64,000 bases of DNA, taken from the NCBI GenBank assembly GCA_033026295.1, contig CM065181.1, positions 7,597,001 to 7,661,000 of the forward strand, read 5' to 3'. This document shows positions 24,678-37,930 of the stretch, piece after piece; the stretch's first letter is position 1; every line of letters starts with the position of its first letter. A program made the translations under genes and the position numbers. A model generated the notes under the pieces. The model saw nothing but the letters and a program-made list of their open reading frames with translations. It had not been told where the DNA came from and searched no databases. This stretch comes from Channa striata. Lineage: Eukaryota; Chordata; Actinopteri; Anabantiformes; Channidae.

Positions 24678-26719
24678 AAGGTTGTTACCTTTTTGTTTAC
24701 AGACAACAATAAAAACTTTTCTGGAGATAAAATGCATGAAAATCTAAGTTTGCCTTGGTAAATGAATTTATCCAAATGGAATGTAGTTAGCTAGACTTGC
24801 TGAATAGTCTTTGCCTTGGCATGTTTCTGACACTGATCATTTCCTCTGACCTTCAGTGAGTAATGACATTTTAATAAGTAATAATTGCTTTGGTATACCT
24901 CAACCCACACAATGCTAAATATCAGATTTCAGAGGTGGGAAACATTATTGCCACCTATTTGTATTGCTTGTATTGTTTGTCAGGGAGTAAGTGATTTACT
25001 TAATCCCCAATTCACAGATTCACTGCAGAAATTAGATGTGGTGACATTATTGCAAATAGATGTTGACATGTTACACACATTTCTCAGACATCCTGACATG
25101 AATAGAAGCTAAGGATGCCACACATGGTGTTCCACATTAAAGCTGCACCACTTCCAACATGGTGATATTTGCACGCAAATCTTTTGGACAGGAATTTAAG
25201 AAAGTAATTGCACCAAAGCAGGAGGCTGGCTTTGATAGGCACAGGCTCCACTGTTTGCTATGGACTTGTATACCCGGCGCAGCGCCGAACTCTAAGTAGC
25301 ACAAACAATTAAATGCTCCAGGCTCAAACAAACACTTTTATCAAGGCAGCATGCAGGGAGGAGTGTAATTTGATGTAGCATGTCTATCCTGGGCACGTCT
25401 CTGTAAAGGGACTCGTTTGCCGAAGTGCTTTTTTACGAGAGTGACTTCTAAATGTGCAAAAAAAAAAAAAAAGAGCTCACATCTGGAGTTCCTGGAGATG
25501 TCTGGAACCTCCAAGTTGACTTCAAGAGAGCTGACATGCTATTATTTTCCATTTGACTTTATAAAATCTTCACTTTTGCAACTGGTATTTTGTACAAGTT
25601 TGCAGTTGGCGTGTCACTGTAGATGCACCGGCGTAGACGTGCTGTGTTTGAGACAGAATAAGGGATTTCTGACTTTCAAACCCAGTGGTTGTGTAAAATG
25701 GAAAGTCAGAAGGCAGCTCATCCCGGCACCACTGCCTCTCGGAAGGAATCAAGGATGTTGTGTTTTTCACTGCATGTATTTTTAACCTGAAGGATTTGAG
25801 ATATTTCAATGTAAATAGGAGACGCACTTAATAACCACAAGAGCTCCATGAAAACATTGAAAATACTGAATGTCCAAATGTCTTGGCAAATGGCAGATTG
25901 ATTTTCCAATAGAAACTCACACAACACACAACACAAAATTGTCTGGCTTTCAGCCACCTCCCTAAATATCATTCAGAGGCAGCTTCTTCCGAGCCTGATC
26001 TCAGCCCTCCCGAGTGCCAGCATTTACATTTGTTATTTCCCATTTAGCCTAATTTGTATTTGCTCATTTATCATTGCTGTTTTTGTTTTTTTGGTTTTTG
26101 TTTTTTTTTTTTTTTCATTGTCTATCCAAAGTCTGGAGGAGTGTTCTCCTTGGAGGAATGAGGTCATAATATGTCGACTTTCTACTGTTTGAAATGAGCT
26201 AATTCATAAACTCTTGCATAGTCAAAACGAAATCAACTTTAGAGGCATCAGTGGCTAAAGATGACATTAAAATGTGGCTACTGATAAATGAAGGTTGATG
26301 TTACGTTCCGTAGTTTAAAGGAACCGACTTTGTGTGTGGCTTTGTGTCAGACGAGGGCCTTGACAGACAGGTGCTGAGGGCTGCGCTCAGCCTGCCTTAT
26401 TACTGGTTTCACTTTCAAGGAGAATAAAACACCACCATAAAAAGGATGCTTCAAACTCGCTTTCCCCCCTCTCTCTGACAAAGACTAGAGAGACAATTTT
26501 CCTCAAGTAACAATCAGAGAATCACTCTCAGCCTACACAGTGTCCACAAGCCATCTTCTACCTATCTCGAATCAAGCCATCCACAAACGCAACTTGACTG
26601 TGCCGTAACTCAGCCATACAGAACAAAGGGGCCTGCTCCCATCTTTGCTTTCTGAGATGAAATCCTTCTGGTGGCATCCTGCTGCTTTTCCATGGCCAGG
26701 CTTTTCTGTGCATGCGTGC

Positions 26720-26720
<1 letters not shown>

Positions 26721-26748
<28 letters not shown>
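26721..26748 (+). repeat. (TG)14 microsatellite
   Basis: Fourteen perfect TG units, flanked by CATGCGTGCA on the left and CATGATTAG on the right. Its regularity creates artificial open frames on both strands. Confidence 0.95.
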
Positions 26749-26750
<2 letters not shown>

Positions 26751-29700
26751 TGATTAGTGGACTGAGATCTGCCTCATTCGCATTCATGTATGCATTTGAT
26801 GTCAAACAGTTTGAATATTTAAGACACTAGAGGGCAGAGAGAAGAAATCTGGGAGTCAGATGATGCTGTACTGCTAATTGATTGTCCTCACTGATCCCAC
26901 TTTGCACTGTAGCGTAGGTGCTGCATGCACTTGTGCACACGTGTCCGTAGGAGTGATGCTACATGCTATGAGAGGATGATGGCTGTGTGAGTAGGGCCGC
27001 GTGCATGAGTTACAGAGAGAAACAGATACTGTAGATCTCATAAATATAAAACACTACCACCTCACTCAGGGCACTTGTATAATTATGTGCTACTGTGTGA
27101 GTTTTTGTGTCTTCGCTTCTGTCTAAATAATGAAATTCAAATAAAAGATGTCAAATAAAAAAGATAAGATTGGAATGGGTGCTTGCATGACAGGAAAATA
27201 CTGGCCTGGCACTGAAGTGCCTTTTATGCCATCATTTTGATGGTCAACGAAAAAAAAAAGAATCCTCACTTTCTTGTTCTCACTTCGTCACAGACAAAAG
27301 TCCCACACTGTTTTCACAAGATCTCTTGCCAAAAAGCAACTCTCTCCAATAAAAGCAAGCATCAGAAATAAAATCTCAAGTTCTATATTGGTATTCTCTG
27401 TTAATCTAAACGAGTGGCTGCCAGGAAAAGGGACTTGAACACTAAGCTTGTACTTCTGCAGTTGCTAGGATGTACAAAGGAAAGCTCACCTCATTCAATT
27501 AAAGTCAACAAAAACTCGGAAATTAAATTTGCTTTCACATAGTTACAAGAAATAAACAACTGAAATGCACTGGTTACACATCTGAAATAGCTACCATATA
27601 GATACCTATAGGAAAAATCATCAACGTGCTATGAGAACTGGACTCACTTTACTGAAATTTGCTCGTCTGGAGTTTGAACAAAATCTGTTTCTGGCTGTTG
27701 TGTTTGGTTCCTGTGTAGGTCACATTTCTTCACTATGTCCACAGACAAACAAGTAATGAATAAACAGTTCCTGCTGTAAGGACAAGCATGAATAAAATGG
27801 TTAACTAAAACCATTAGATGACTGAACGCATCCAGCCACACCACCTGCCAAGCGGGTAGCGCTTTAACGCTGCAGTGCAAGTGCAATTATATAAAACATG
27901 TGTATTATAGCCCACTCATACAGTAATTGGAACATAACAGAGAATAAAAAAAAGGAACTACAGGTCTAAACCGAACCTTTTGTACGTCCAGGGCACCCAG
28001 TCTGTCAATGATAAACGTGCCGGTTGTGGGAGGCTAAAAACATGCAAGGTGGAGGTGCAGGGACACAATCGTGCACACGCTGCTGCAGGACAGGCAGACA
28101 AGAGTGTGGAAAACGTCCGAGGAATAAAAGGTGGCGTCACACAAGGCGAGCAGCTCCGAGAAAAGGTGACAGAAAAGAGGGATGAGCACGAAGGTGGTGA
28201 GACTGAAAAGAAATGGTCTAATGGCTATAAAGAACTATGTCCCTCTTTTCTTTTCTCTCTGGCTCTTATGTTCCCACAAAGGTACTACTGAACCATAAAA
28301 TGCTGCAGCCCTCACCTTTTACCCTGCCTTGTGTCTGACACAGATCGGGTTGCGACAGTTTGACACCGATAGTCGGCCTCACCGTTTGTTGTAAAGTTCC
28401 AGTTATCAACGCCCGCTGCCGTCAGCCTCAATCTCACATGCTCAGTGGAGCCACACAAAAGGAGGCAAAGAGAAAATGGCATTTGAAATTTGGAGAAAAT
28501 AGAGTGGCACAAAGAGACCGTTGATAAAAAGCATTGCAGAATTTAAGAGGGATTGAAAAAGGGTGCACTATTTCATTTCAAAGATATTTTGTTCTCTGCC
28601 TTTGATGCGAGTGAAAGGAGCTTCACTTGATGTTAGAAAACAGAATTCCTTTTTCCTTTTCCACTGAATATCCTACTGCTGCAAATAATGCTGCTACAAA
28701 ACTAACCTTCTATAAAAACACAATCAATTGGACATTTGCCTCCCGGCCTATTTCTTTCTCCATCATCCTTTAGTGTTAATCCATTTCATGCAAGCGGAGT
28801 TTACTTTGTTTTAAATGATTGATGTGCTGATGCCATTTACCTACATCCACTTGTATATCCACATTTGCGGTTCTCGAGTAAAATCCTCTTGCATAAAAAA
28901 AGGATGCGTTTTACATTGCTGGCTTGTTTACAGGAAAAAAGAGCATTGATATGAGTATCATCAACTGAAGAGGTCAAATATGAAAACTCATCTTCTTCAA
29001 ATGCAGATCTTTTCTCAAGACTCATAGATAAATCTGAAAATACCAGTTTCACCTTGTAGTTTTGACAAAGGAATCAAAGATTTTCCGGAGTCATTATATT
29101 TGCCTTCGCAATAATGGTCAGATAATTTCTTTCACCTTCAGCTTTAATAGCACAAGATTGATGCTAACAATGGCATCCACACACTGCATGTGTTGTTTTT
29201 CATCCGGCTGTGTTAGAAAACAGGTTTCTTAAGGACAAACACACCGTTGCCTTGTCTGAACGAACAAGTTTGATAGAATTTTAGTCATATACTTATATAT
29301 ACATAATTAAATATTTAAATATAATAACACTAATTCAAACACTATCTCACTAATTAAATTTATTAGTCCAAATCTACATTATATGGTTTTATAAGTCACC
29401 TTCTTTCTTCTGGCACAGTTAATATAAGAACAAAGTTAAAAAGTTTACAATGAAGTTAACAACATCTGTAAAATCTAATAGTAATCTTAACTTTACTGTT
29501 TTCAAATAATGCAAATCTCACTAGTTTTTTTAAATTGGAGGTAATTAAGTTTTAAGTGCAGTTACTTAACCAGTGGGATGGGTCTATCTACCCTAGCAGT
29601 GTAGTATATAATACCATCATATTTTGGTATACTGTAGTATGGTTGCAATAGTAATGCACATTCATTCATTTTGAGGCTTGGTTAACAAACCATGACTGAA

Positions 29701-29936
29701 TATGATGTGACCAAAGTAGAAAGTCCTGTATGACATAAGTTTGGAATACTAAACATACTCAAGTAACCATTACACATAATTTTAAGGCTGTGAGTTTGCC
29801 TGGTTAAACTGAGTAAATCAGACTGTTGTTAAAGTGACTGTAACTCATTTAAAAGACAGCCCACAGTCCACTCAACTTCATATGACTGCGTTTGAAATAA
29901 TACTTCATACTGAGTTATGAATACACTTAACAGCAG

Positions 29937-30935
29937 CTTTTGATGCTGTTGCCCGTTCTACTTGGTGGTTCTGTTCTGGAACGGTTTCGCTCCTATTTTA
30001 AGAACAGGTCATTTTCCTTATCTTGAGATAGTTCTGACCCTAGTGCTTTTACCTGTGGAGTGCCACAGGGCTCAGTTTTAGGTCCTCTTTTATTCTCATT
30101 TTATATCATTCCTGTACCATAGGTGAAATTTGATGTATCTTATCATGCATTTGCTGAAGATCTCCAGATCTTTTGCTGTGTCGATACAGCAGACCCATCT
30201 CCCCTTTCCCCACTAACTGAATTCATCAGTGAGATAAAATCTTGGCTTTCTAGCAACTTCCTGCAATTATACAACAAGAAATGCGAGTTCATTGTTTTTG
30301 GCACTGACAATATTCATTTGAGTCTCTGCCATTTTCTCACAACACTGTTGTAAAAAACCTTTTGATTCTGAACTGTGCTTTAGGGAACAGGTGAACAGTG
30401 TCGAAAGAGCCTCCTCTTTCCTTTTTCTTAATTGTAATGACTAAGACAGAGTTATTCACGCTCTCATCAGCTCCAGACTGGACTACATTGTAAGTCCGTA
30501 CTCACTCGTCTCCTGTCAGTCCAGAATGCAGCAGCTTTTAGAATGCAGCAGTTTTTGACCTCTTGTAAATAAATTCTGCCACATTACCCCTGTCCTTTGT
30601 TCCCTCCACTGGCTGCCAGTTGAGTTTCGCATCCATTACAAGATTTTAATTTTAGCTTTTAAGGTGTGTCACTGCACTGCTAATCCACATTTATGACTTG
30701 ATTCTCTCTTACGCTCCTACACGATCTCTGCGCTCTAAGAGTCAATCACTGATCTGTGTCCCCAAGACCAACACCAAGGGACAGGGTGCACATGCCTTTT
30801 GCGTCTTGACCCCACAACTTTGGAAATCCCTCCCCTTGGAGATCAGGACGACATCTGATCTGGCTTTGTATCTGCGCATAGCACTTGAGTGGATGTACGA
30901 TGCATGTTTTTTTTCACGTTTATTATTCTTTTAGT
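29937..30935 (+). mobile_element. Broken L2-type LINE, reverse transcriptase to C terminus
   Basis: Reading from 30057, GVPQGSVLGPLLFSFYI is a reverse transcriptase motif. After an in-frame TAG (30120) the same frame continues with YHAFAEDLQIF, where the catalytic YADD box has become FAED. Downstream, in shifted frames, come VIHALISSRLDY (near 30450), a segment ending in LHWLPVEFRIHYK (near 30600-30650), and RSLRSKSQSLICVP followed by GAHAFCVLTPQLWKSLP (30720-30840). Order and spacing fit the last third of an L2-clade ORF2. At least one stop, several frameshifts and the changed active site make it a pseudogene. The upstream half and the endonuclease are absent (5' truncation). Its 3' tail resumes after an inserted element, at about 31433. 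Confidence 0.8.
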
Positions 30936-30942
30936 AATAAAT

Positions 30943-31435
30943 CTAGCCACAGGGGTTGCAAGCCAGTGACCTCTGTGCCGGATAAATAGGGAGGGTGGCG
31001 TCACGAAGGGCATCCGGCGTAGAACTTGCCAAAAACAACCACGCGAATCGTCCATAAGAATTCCATACCGGGTCGGTCGAGGCCCAGGTTAACCAGTGCT
31101 GTTAACCAACAGGGTGCCGGTGGAAGTTGGACTACTGTTGGCAGAAGAAGGAGAGGAGGCCGAAGGGTTCGTGGACAGAGAGAGAAGAGGAAAGGCAGGA
31201 GCACAGATCTTAGAATAGGGACTCTTAAGGTTCACACAATAACAGGTAAAGGCAGAGAGCTGGCAGACATGATGGAGGCAAGAGGGCGAGAGGACGACCA
31301 AGGAGGAGATATATGGACGTTCTAACAGACGACATGAGGTTAGCTGGTTTCAGAGAGGAAGATTCCCAGGATAGAGTGAGGTGGAAACGGATGATTCGCT
31401 GTGGCGACCCTGATGGGAAAAGCCGAAAGAGTAGT
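30943..31435 (+). mobile_element. RTE-type LINE, internally deleted, nested in the L2 tail
   Basis: The left part (31026-31325) encodes the N-terminal start of a fish RTE-type LINE protein: arginine-rich GQREKRKGRSTDLRIGTL, then TGKGRELADMMEARG. This directly precedes the endonuclease domain in intact elements. The sequence then jumps to the extreme C terminus in another frame: TDDMRLAGFREEDSQDRV and RWKRMIRCGDPDGKSRK (about 31320-31430). Endonuclease and reverse transcriptase are missing. Similar words, TAGTAATAAAT (30932-30942) and TAGTAATAGAT (31432-31442), flank it with one mismatch and may be a target duplication. It could be a deletion derivative or a non-autonomous family that keeps both ends. 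Confidence 0.75.
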
Positions 31436-31640
31436 AATAGATTCTTATAGTAATAGTATAGTAGAGTTTTTATTTGCTTGTTTTAATATATATCCTACTG
31501 TGGTTTTATTGTTTTATTGTTTCATTGTAAAGTTTGATTTGATTTGATTTGACCATTAGCACATTTGTAAGCACTGTACACTGTTGTTGTAGTTGTGTAA
31601 ACTACATTGAAAGAGCGCCTCACTTAATAAGCGTTTGTGA
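31433..31640 (+). mobile_element. 3' tail of the interrupted L2 LINE
   Basis: After the RTE insertion the sequence resumes with TTTTATTGTTTTATTGTTTC, a TTTGATTTGATTTGATTT run and a CATTTGTAAGCACTGTACACTGTTG segment. It then continues into AAAGAGCGCCTCACTTAATAAGC, which resembles the L2-type 3' end (a 'gcgctatataaataa'-like phrase). This is consistent with the untranslated tail of the element that starts at 29937. The precise 3' end is uncertain. Confidence 0.5.
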
Positions 31641-32536
31641 GTAGAAACACAATTCTTATTTGAGTTAAGTTGTTTTTTTCTAGGCATTCCACTTGCATGC
31701 TGTTTTCAAGTAAGCTCAACTAATTTGAATTTACAGTAGTAAATATCACAAGCACCATAGATGCATTTCATGATGTGTTTTTTTCTATTCTAACTTTCTC
31801 ACCTGTGGCTAAACTAAATGAGTTTGCAAAGCATTAACGTGCATAATGATGAGCTACTGAGCCTTGTAGCTTTGGTCCACTGCTATGGTGTTGATAGCAG
31901 ATAATGGTCATTAAATGATGTGATAAGACCTCAAGCTGATTCCTAAGACGTGTGTTTTGTTTCATTGACCACACACTGTAAAACACAAAATTATTATGTA
32001 TTCATAAAAAAACTGACTTTGGATTGAATGAAACAGTGTTATAGCTCAAGCGGGTAATAAATGGATTCCTACTTGAAGTGAGGGGCTTCGCTCACAAGTT
32101 AAACGTTGCTGCAAAGTATTTGATTTATAGATTCATCAAAGGCAATGAATTGATAGCACCATGGCAACACCAGACAGACTGTTGCACACAAGATCACACT
32201 GCTTTAATAATAATTTTCATCCCAATAACAATGCTAACATCCATTTACTCTATAATACAATGATGTTGACGAGGTCCCCCTTGCTCCATTAATGAATATG
32301 AGACTCTTCTGTGCAGTCAGTGTATTTACTTCATTCGTGTTGCATTATGAGCAGAAATTTTACATGTGAAATGATTTTGTTGGATGCGTGTTTCTGGGAA
32401 GAAGACAATTACTTCCCTCAGATTTCCTTAATGTCTTTACTGGGATTATAAAGTTATTGGAGAAAACACAAGCAGCCTTCTCTCTATTTCTTTCCTTTCT
32501 GCTCCAAAAGTCATTTAGCCTTGGTTATGAATACAA

Positions 32537-32557
32537 TGACCTGACCTGACCTGACCT
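32537..32557 (+). repeat. (TGACC)4 short tandem repeat
   Basis: Four TGACC units followed by TA. Every unit creates a nuclear-receptor half-site word TGACCT on a 5-base period. It may be a minimal microsatellite or a clustered binding site. Confidence 0.6.
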
Positions 32558-35500
32558 AAGCCTAATAATCACAGCTTTAGCGACTCCTAGTTGCACCAAT
32601 GTTGTTAAATTTAAAACATTGCAAACTACGAATCCAGCTTTACTGGACATCGTTATGGCTTGTGTTCTCATGTACAAAGAGAAAACAGTGTCACCCCAGC
32701 AGGGCTCTAACTCAGAAATATCACCAAATTCACAACACTGAACATGTATGTTCATGCTGAGGTGTGAAGATCTGGATCCTTTACATTTCTAGACCTAAGC
32801 TATAAGCTAAATAGGCAGATGTGGTGAAGCAAAGTCAACAGGAGCTGTAATGTTGGCAAAGCGTGTCATGGCAGACACGAGAAGAAAATGAAGCAAATAA
32901 AAGCGATAATACAATATGAACCTGACTTGTTAACATGCAGTCGGCAGTCCTTTCCCTGATTAAGATAACCTAAATCAGAGCATCAGACAAACACGCAGAA
33001 GGTTTTGGAATAATCTATTAAGCATCCCGCCTCCTTGTCATCCTCCTCTACTCTATTTTTCTTCTCATCTACACATCATCACTCTCTTCTTCTGCCTTCA
33101 TCTCCTCCCCTCTGTCTTTTGTGTGAAGACCCGCGCACATCCATGCGCAGCAGGGTGCATGTTTACTTATTTACTGTGTCAAGACATGAGCAGCGAAGCT
33201 GTCACGCTGTCTCCCCACTAACTCATCCCACCACAGAGGACCAGCGCTCGCTGTACATAGCCTTTAGTTATGGAAAATAAACAAGTACAGCATCATTACT
33301 TCAAGGGTAAATGAGTATTTTCAAAGCCAAATATTTAAAAAATGTCCCACTGAGTGTCTGGACTTTAACCATCTTGCAGCCAGAAAGCCTCCAGAGAAGG
33401 ATCTGCTCTTTCCCTTTTTTCCTTTGTTTCTCGCTCATTTACTTCTTTTGTTCTCTCGCTTCTGTTCTGGTTAAACTCGGCGTTGGTGCCATGTAAGTTT
33501 AAAGAGCTTTGTTAAATATTAACCACGGGTTTCATCGACTCAGTCAAAACTGTACTCACTTCACCGCAACAAGGCACATTTCTACCTGACCAAATAAAAG
33601 AAAGATAGAAGTGTCCTTTGAGCAGTTATTAGACTGTTTGAAACTAACTGAGAAATGGGCCCCTCTGGCAACTGCTGTTCACCACACAAGGTGAAGGAGG
33701 CCAGTGTTGGAGCGCTTTCCAACTTCTATTCCCGCCCATGTGAGGTAAGATGCATCACAAGCAGATGCATGGAGACACAGAGTCGACACTTAGCACAAAT
33801 TCAAGCACAACAGATCAGCTTTTGACTCACTGTAATTACAAATTACGAATATAAATGAATACAGCAAGTCTCTTTTTTTATTTTGGATAGAGTCGTAATT
33901 TAGAGAACAATCAGCACAGTTGCTTTGAAGGTGAAGGCTGCAGATTCAGTACACTCACACTGTGCTTGGCAAAAAAATAAGCTGATGTGGAGATATGCAC
34001 TCAATATTTCTACTCACTTTAATAACAATAAAAAGTGTGAGGGTTCTGCTGCTGTGAATAAGGGGCCTTGATATAAGACACTTAAAAAAAAAGAGAAAAA
34101 TCAACTTTGACCCTTTCCTAGTTAATAAGCTGAGAAGCACAAGCAACAGTGGCAAACTCACTGATGGCTGTGATCACAAAATGGACTTTTCACCTTTAAT
34201 AAGGAGACAACCAAGTGGGAAAAAAGCGTTTAAACTTTAAATATTATATTGTACGGTATAGGTGGCTTATAAGAACCAAGGTCTGTGATCCCAGGCATGT
34301 GCTGTATCCGCACAGCTGAAGGCGTGATGATGTACTGTGAAAACTGTTTCATCTTTATTTCTTTTTTTTTGTTTATACAGCTACAAAGCAAAGATGCTTT
34401 ACCTAAACTGAAAAAAAATACATCCCCTCAAAAACACTTTCTATCTTCTTACATTTCAGCAAGTCCATTTTACTCTAATGCAATGAAAACTGTAAATTGG
34501 GCAGCACATAAGCAAACTTGCATGGCCAATAATCTCACAAGCTGTCTACACCAGATGTGTTTTCATTGCTTCTCTATGCACGTAACTGCAGCTAAAAGCA
34601 TATTTTCATAGTGTGAATTTACTTTCACTGCCTGCAAAGCTACGCTGATTTTCTATATGGATGCGGGTATCGACAATAATTGTGAGGCACACAGCAGAAA
34701 TTTAGAAGCTCAGTCATAAATCTGAAGCAACTCTGGTACCAACAAAGCAGCTTGTCAGTGGCTTAGTGGCGTGTTGAGTCTCTGTGACCTGTACGAGTTG
34801 TGACCTGAGGTCACTCACGGGCAGTACAGGGACAATGTTGAACAATAACTCAGCGCACCTGTCACATTCTCGAGTTAACCTTACATACTGGAAAAAAATA
34901 AAGGTGCCACCATGTTCACAGTGCAGGAAACTAAATGGGAAAAAAAAAAACTCACAACAATATAGTGACAGAAACTCTAATGCGTGCTGTTCTAATGATT
35001 TGTGATTCAACTGGGGTACATGCCTGTTAATAGTTTGTATTCACCCTCTATGGGAGTAACCACGCTCTCTGTTAGTCTAACAATACGTGCTCCACTTGGA
35101 GGGTTTGTGGTCACAACCAAACATGGATTGCATCCAACGTCCGTACCCAAACCACTGCAAAGTGCTACAACATGGCCCATGCAGAATGTATGGTCTTTAA
35201 AGGGGAAAATTATGCATATATGATGGAGCAGAGCAAACAGCCGCCCGTTGTGAAGCTCCGTCATGATGGTCATAGGACTTTTTATTAAAGACAGCCTGCC
35301 TTCTTCTCAATTAGGACAGAACAGACATAACATGTGGCAGCATGAAATTCAGTGCGACACTGTTAGCTACCAGTGCCAACAAAGAGAAAAGGGGAAAAAA
35401 GAGTAAATGCTGGGCTAAGGGAATAAAATATGATGGAGAGGCAAAGTAAGGAGTGGGAGGAAAGATGAGGAATGATCCCTGATTGTGCTTGTCTTATGAG

Positions 35501-37689
35501 GGGCATCCATCAGTACTGACACCCGGACAAATAAAACCTTTTCTCTCTGTATTCAATTATATAGCGTGAGGCAAAATTTTCCACACAATTGCACACACAA
35601 AGACACACAAGCACACATGCGGAGACCCACACACCCATACAAACACATGCACCTACTCTCACTTCTGATTCCCATGTGTGCAGCTTATTTCAGTCTAATG
35701 GGACTAACACTCAGCTTCGCTCTCACCGACGATTGTTGAATATCTACTGGGGAGGATTTATTGCACAATGGCGGGACTTTTTTGTGTAATGTAACCTGAC
35801 AGTTTCATGAAATAAAATAAGAATCAATGTAGAGCTCAATCGTAGCTGCAGTGTGCATACGCACACTCCCACCTAAATTAGAGTTGCACATAAATTCAGC
35901 AGCACAGATTAGAACTGGCTCCAAACGTGAGGCACGGGAGAAAAAAGAAGACTGTTAGAGAAGAGGAGATTAAACAAGTGATTAGGAGAATATAAACAAG
36001 TGATTGAATGTGGTCGGAGAGAGAGAAAGAGAGACAAGTGCAGGATGAAGACAGATGAAGAATATGCCTGAGGATGTGAACGAAGGAATCAATGTTTAAA
36101 TAGTTTGTAAGCCAAGAAAGTGTCAATGAGGAGCAGGTCTGAGGTATTCCTTTGCAGATAAACAGTCTCACCAGGTTGGATAGCTTTGCCTTGGCAAACT
36201 GCATGAATAAGTAAAGAGATGAGTATAGTGGACTGTCTGTGTGTAATATTTCACAACTACAATGGCACTGAGGTAAAGATACGGCCATATTTTCAGGAAA
36301 ATCATTTGGGCAAATTGCTTCAGAGTTCCTTATGAGGAAAAATATAAGAAAACACCTACTGTATACTGCAATATCACAGCAAGGCCAATGGTACTGAAAA
36401 ATCCTATAACGCCGATGTGAGTTAAAATGAATTTCTCCGAAATGAGTAAATAGTCCATATCCTATATATCACAGAAATTAATTCAAGTATTTGTTTTTTT
36501 ATTTGAAAAAAGGTGATAGTGATCATAGGAGGCTTACATTTTTACTCTTCAACTCATGATGCGGCTGCTGTAATTTAACCGAGACTGACACTAAATATAG
36601 TTTATCGTAACAGCTTCAACGACCACGTGTGCTGGTAACCAGCGGAGGGGCTGATATTGCTAGTTTGATGTGATTTCAAGACTCCGTGACTCCGTATATT
36701 ACTGCTCTCTGTGACTGTGTGATTATTAAAAGTATGTGACTATGTGACAGAAATGCAATTGACCAACACTCCCCCTTCATTGAACAGAGTGAACCTCTTC
36801 CATGCTGTTAATGTTTATGATAATGTTCTTTAGTTGGAAATTGATGCATTTAGTTTACAGCCTATGATGTTATCACACAAACTGACCCCACAGAAAAATT
36901 AGTAACAAGCATTTTTTTATTCTTAAAAACGTTTAACATTTCTAAATTACAATAATCTATGCGATTAACACAATGATTAAAGCATATGTCCTAGCAGGGG
37001 TAAGCACTACTAATTATGGTAAGATCAATAAAACATGGTTAACTTTGCACCATAGTAATGAAAAAAAAAATCCACTGCATCAATTGTCGTGCTCTTTTCC
37101 TGTGTTTTCTGACACATCGCGAAACGCTGACTTTTTCACCTGTCATGAAACATTTTCTGTTGCTTATCTTATGATTACTACATCTGCTAGAGGTCACCTA
37201 GTTACAGTATAATCTTAGTTTTGTTTGCAATAGCATGCTGTCACAAAAAAATTATAACCTTTTGCTTCACAGGAGAGCAGTTGCTGCTTGTCATGTCAAA
37301 TACCGCAGTTATGCAAGTATGAACCACAGCTATTTTTGTCAAAATTTTGTCACGACAAAGACACACGTTTTATCGCTACAGCATTAACTGCATCTGCTAT
37401 AGCACTAAAAGCAACAGGTATTAGTCATGTCCATACAGTCAAAAATATGTTTACTTTACAAAATTAAAAACGTATTAAATAATAGCTCGAGTGGCTGGAG
37501 ATGTTATTTAGACTTAGATTTATTTAGATTTAGGCTCATTAGGCTGCTATAATGCAAAGTTTGCCTTTCTTTTTTGTTTAATGTTTTGTTGACAAATTTT
37601 TCATAACCCTTGAGCAAATCAGCTTAGTAATGAATAGCTTCCCGCCTTCGCAGACCTGTATTGCGGCACCATTATAATAACAAAGAAGC

Positions 37690-37930
37690 ACAAAGTTCAA
37701 TCTTTCCGATTAAATAATAATTGTCATTAATTAAGGTTTATTATGTTTTGATGGGCTGTAAATCATAGTAACCATAAAATCCTCAGCAGAGATAAGCAAA
37801 TTAGCTAATTAGAGCGGGGATCCAGTTGATAATTGCAGTGAAGAAGCAATTTATCACAATGCAAGGCAGTGCAGTTATAACAATAATAATAAAATTAATA
37901 ATGCTGGTTTGTCATTTGCATTTTGGCTGG
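37690..37930. promoter_or_regulatory. Homeodomain/POU motif-rich block, candidate enhancer
   Basis: It contains TTAATTA, the perfect 12-base palindrome AATTAGCTAATT (37799-37810), TAATTGC and ACAATGCAA-type words, and a perfect octamer ATTTGCAT (37914-37921). The density of TAAT cores exceeds that of the flanks, although the region is AT-rich and some sites are expected by chance. It resembles developmental non-coding elements, but conservation cannot be judged from one sequence. Confidence 0.25.

Larger units (their letters stand above)
23291..29936. other. Long non-coding stretch
   Basis: No gene. It contains a possible tRNA-like scrap (23946-24010), a GATA-site cluster (24630-24677), A and T runs at about 25457-25471 and 26101-26115, and one (TG)14 array. 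The 103-codon open frame at 27980-28291 (plus) and the others have no recognisable domain or splice context. A very AT-rich patch is at about 29280-29345. Confidence 0.5.
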
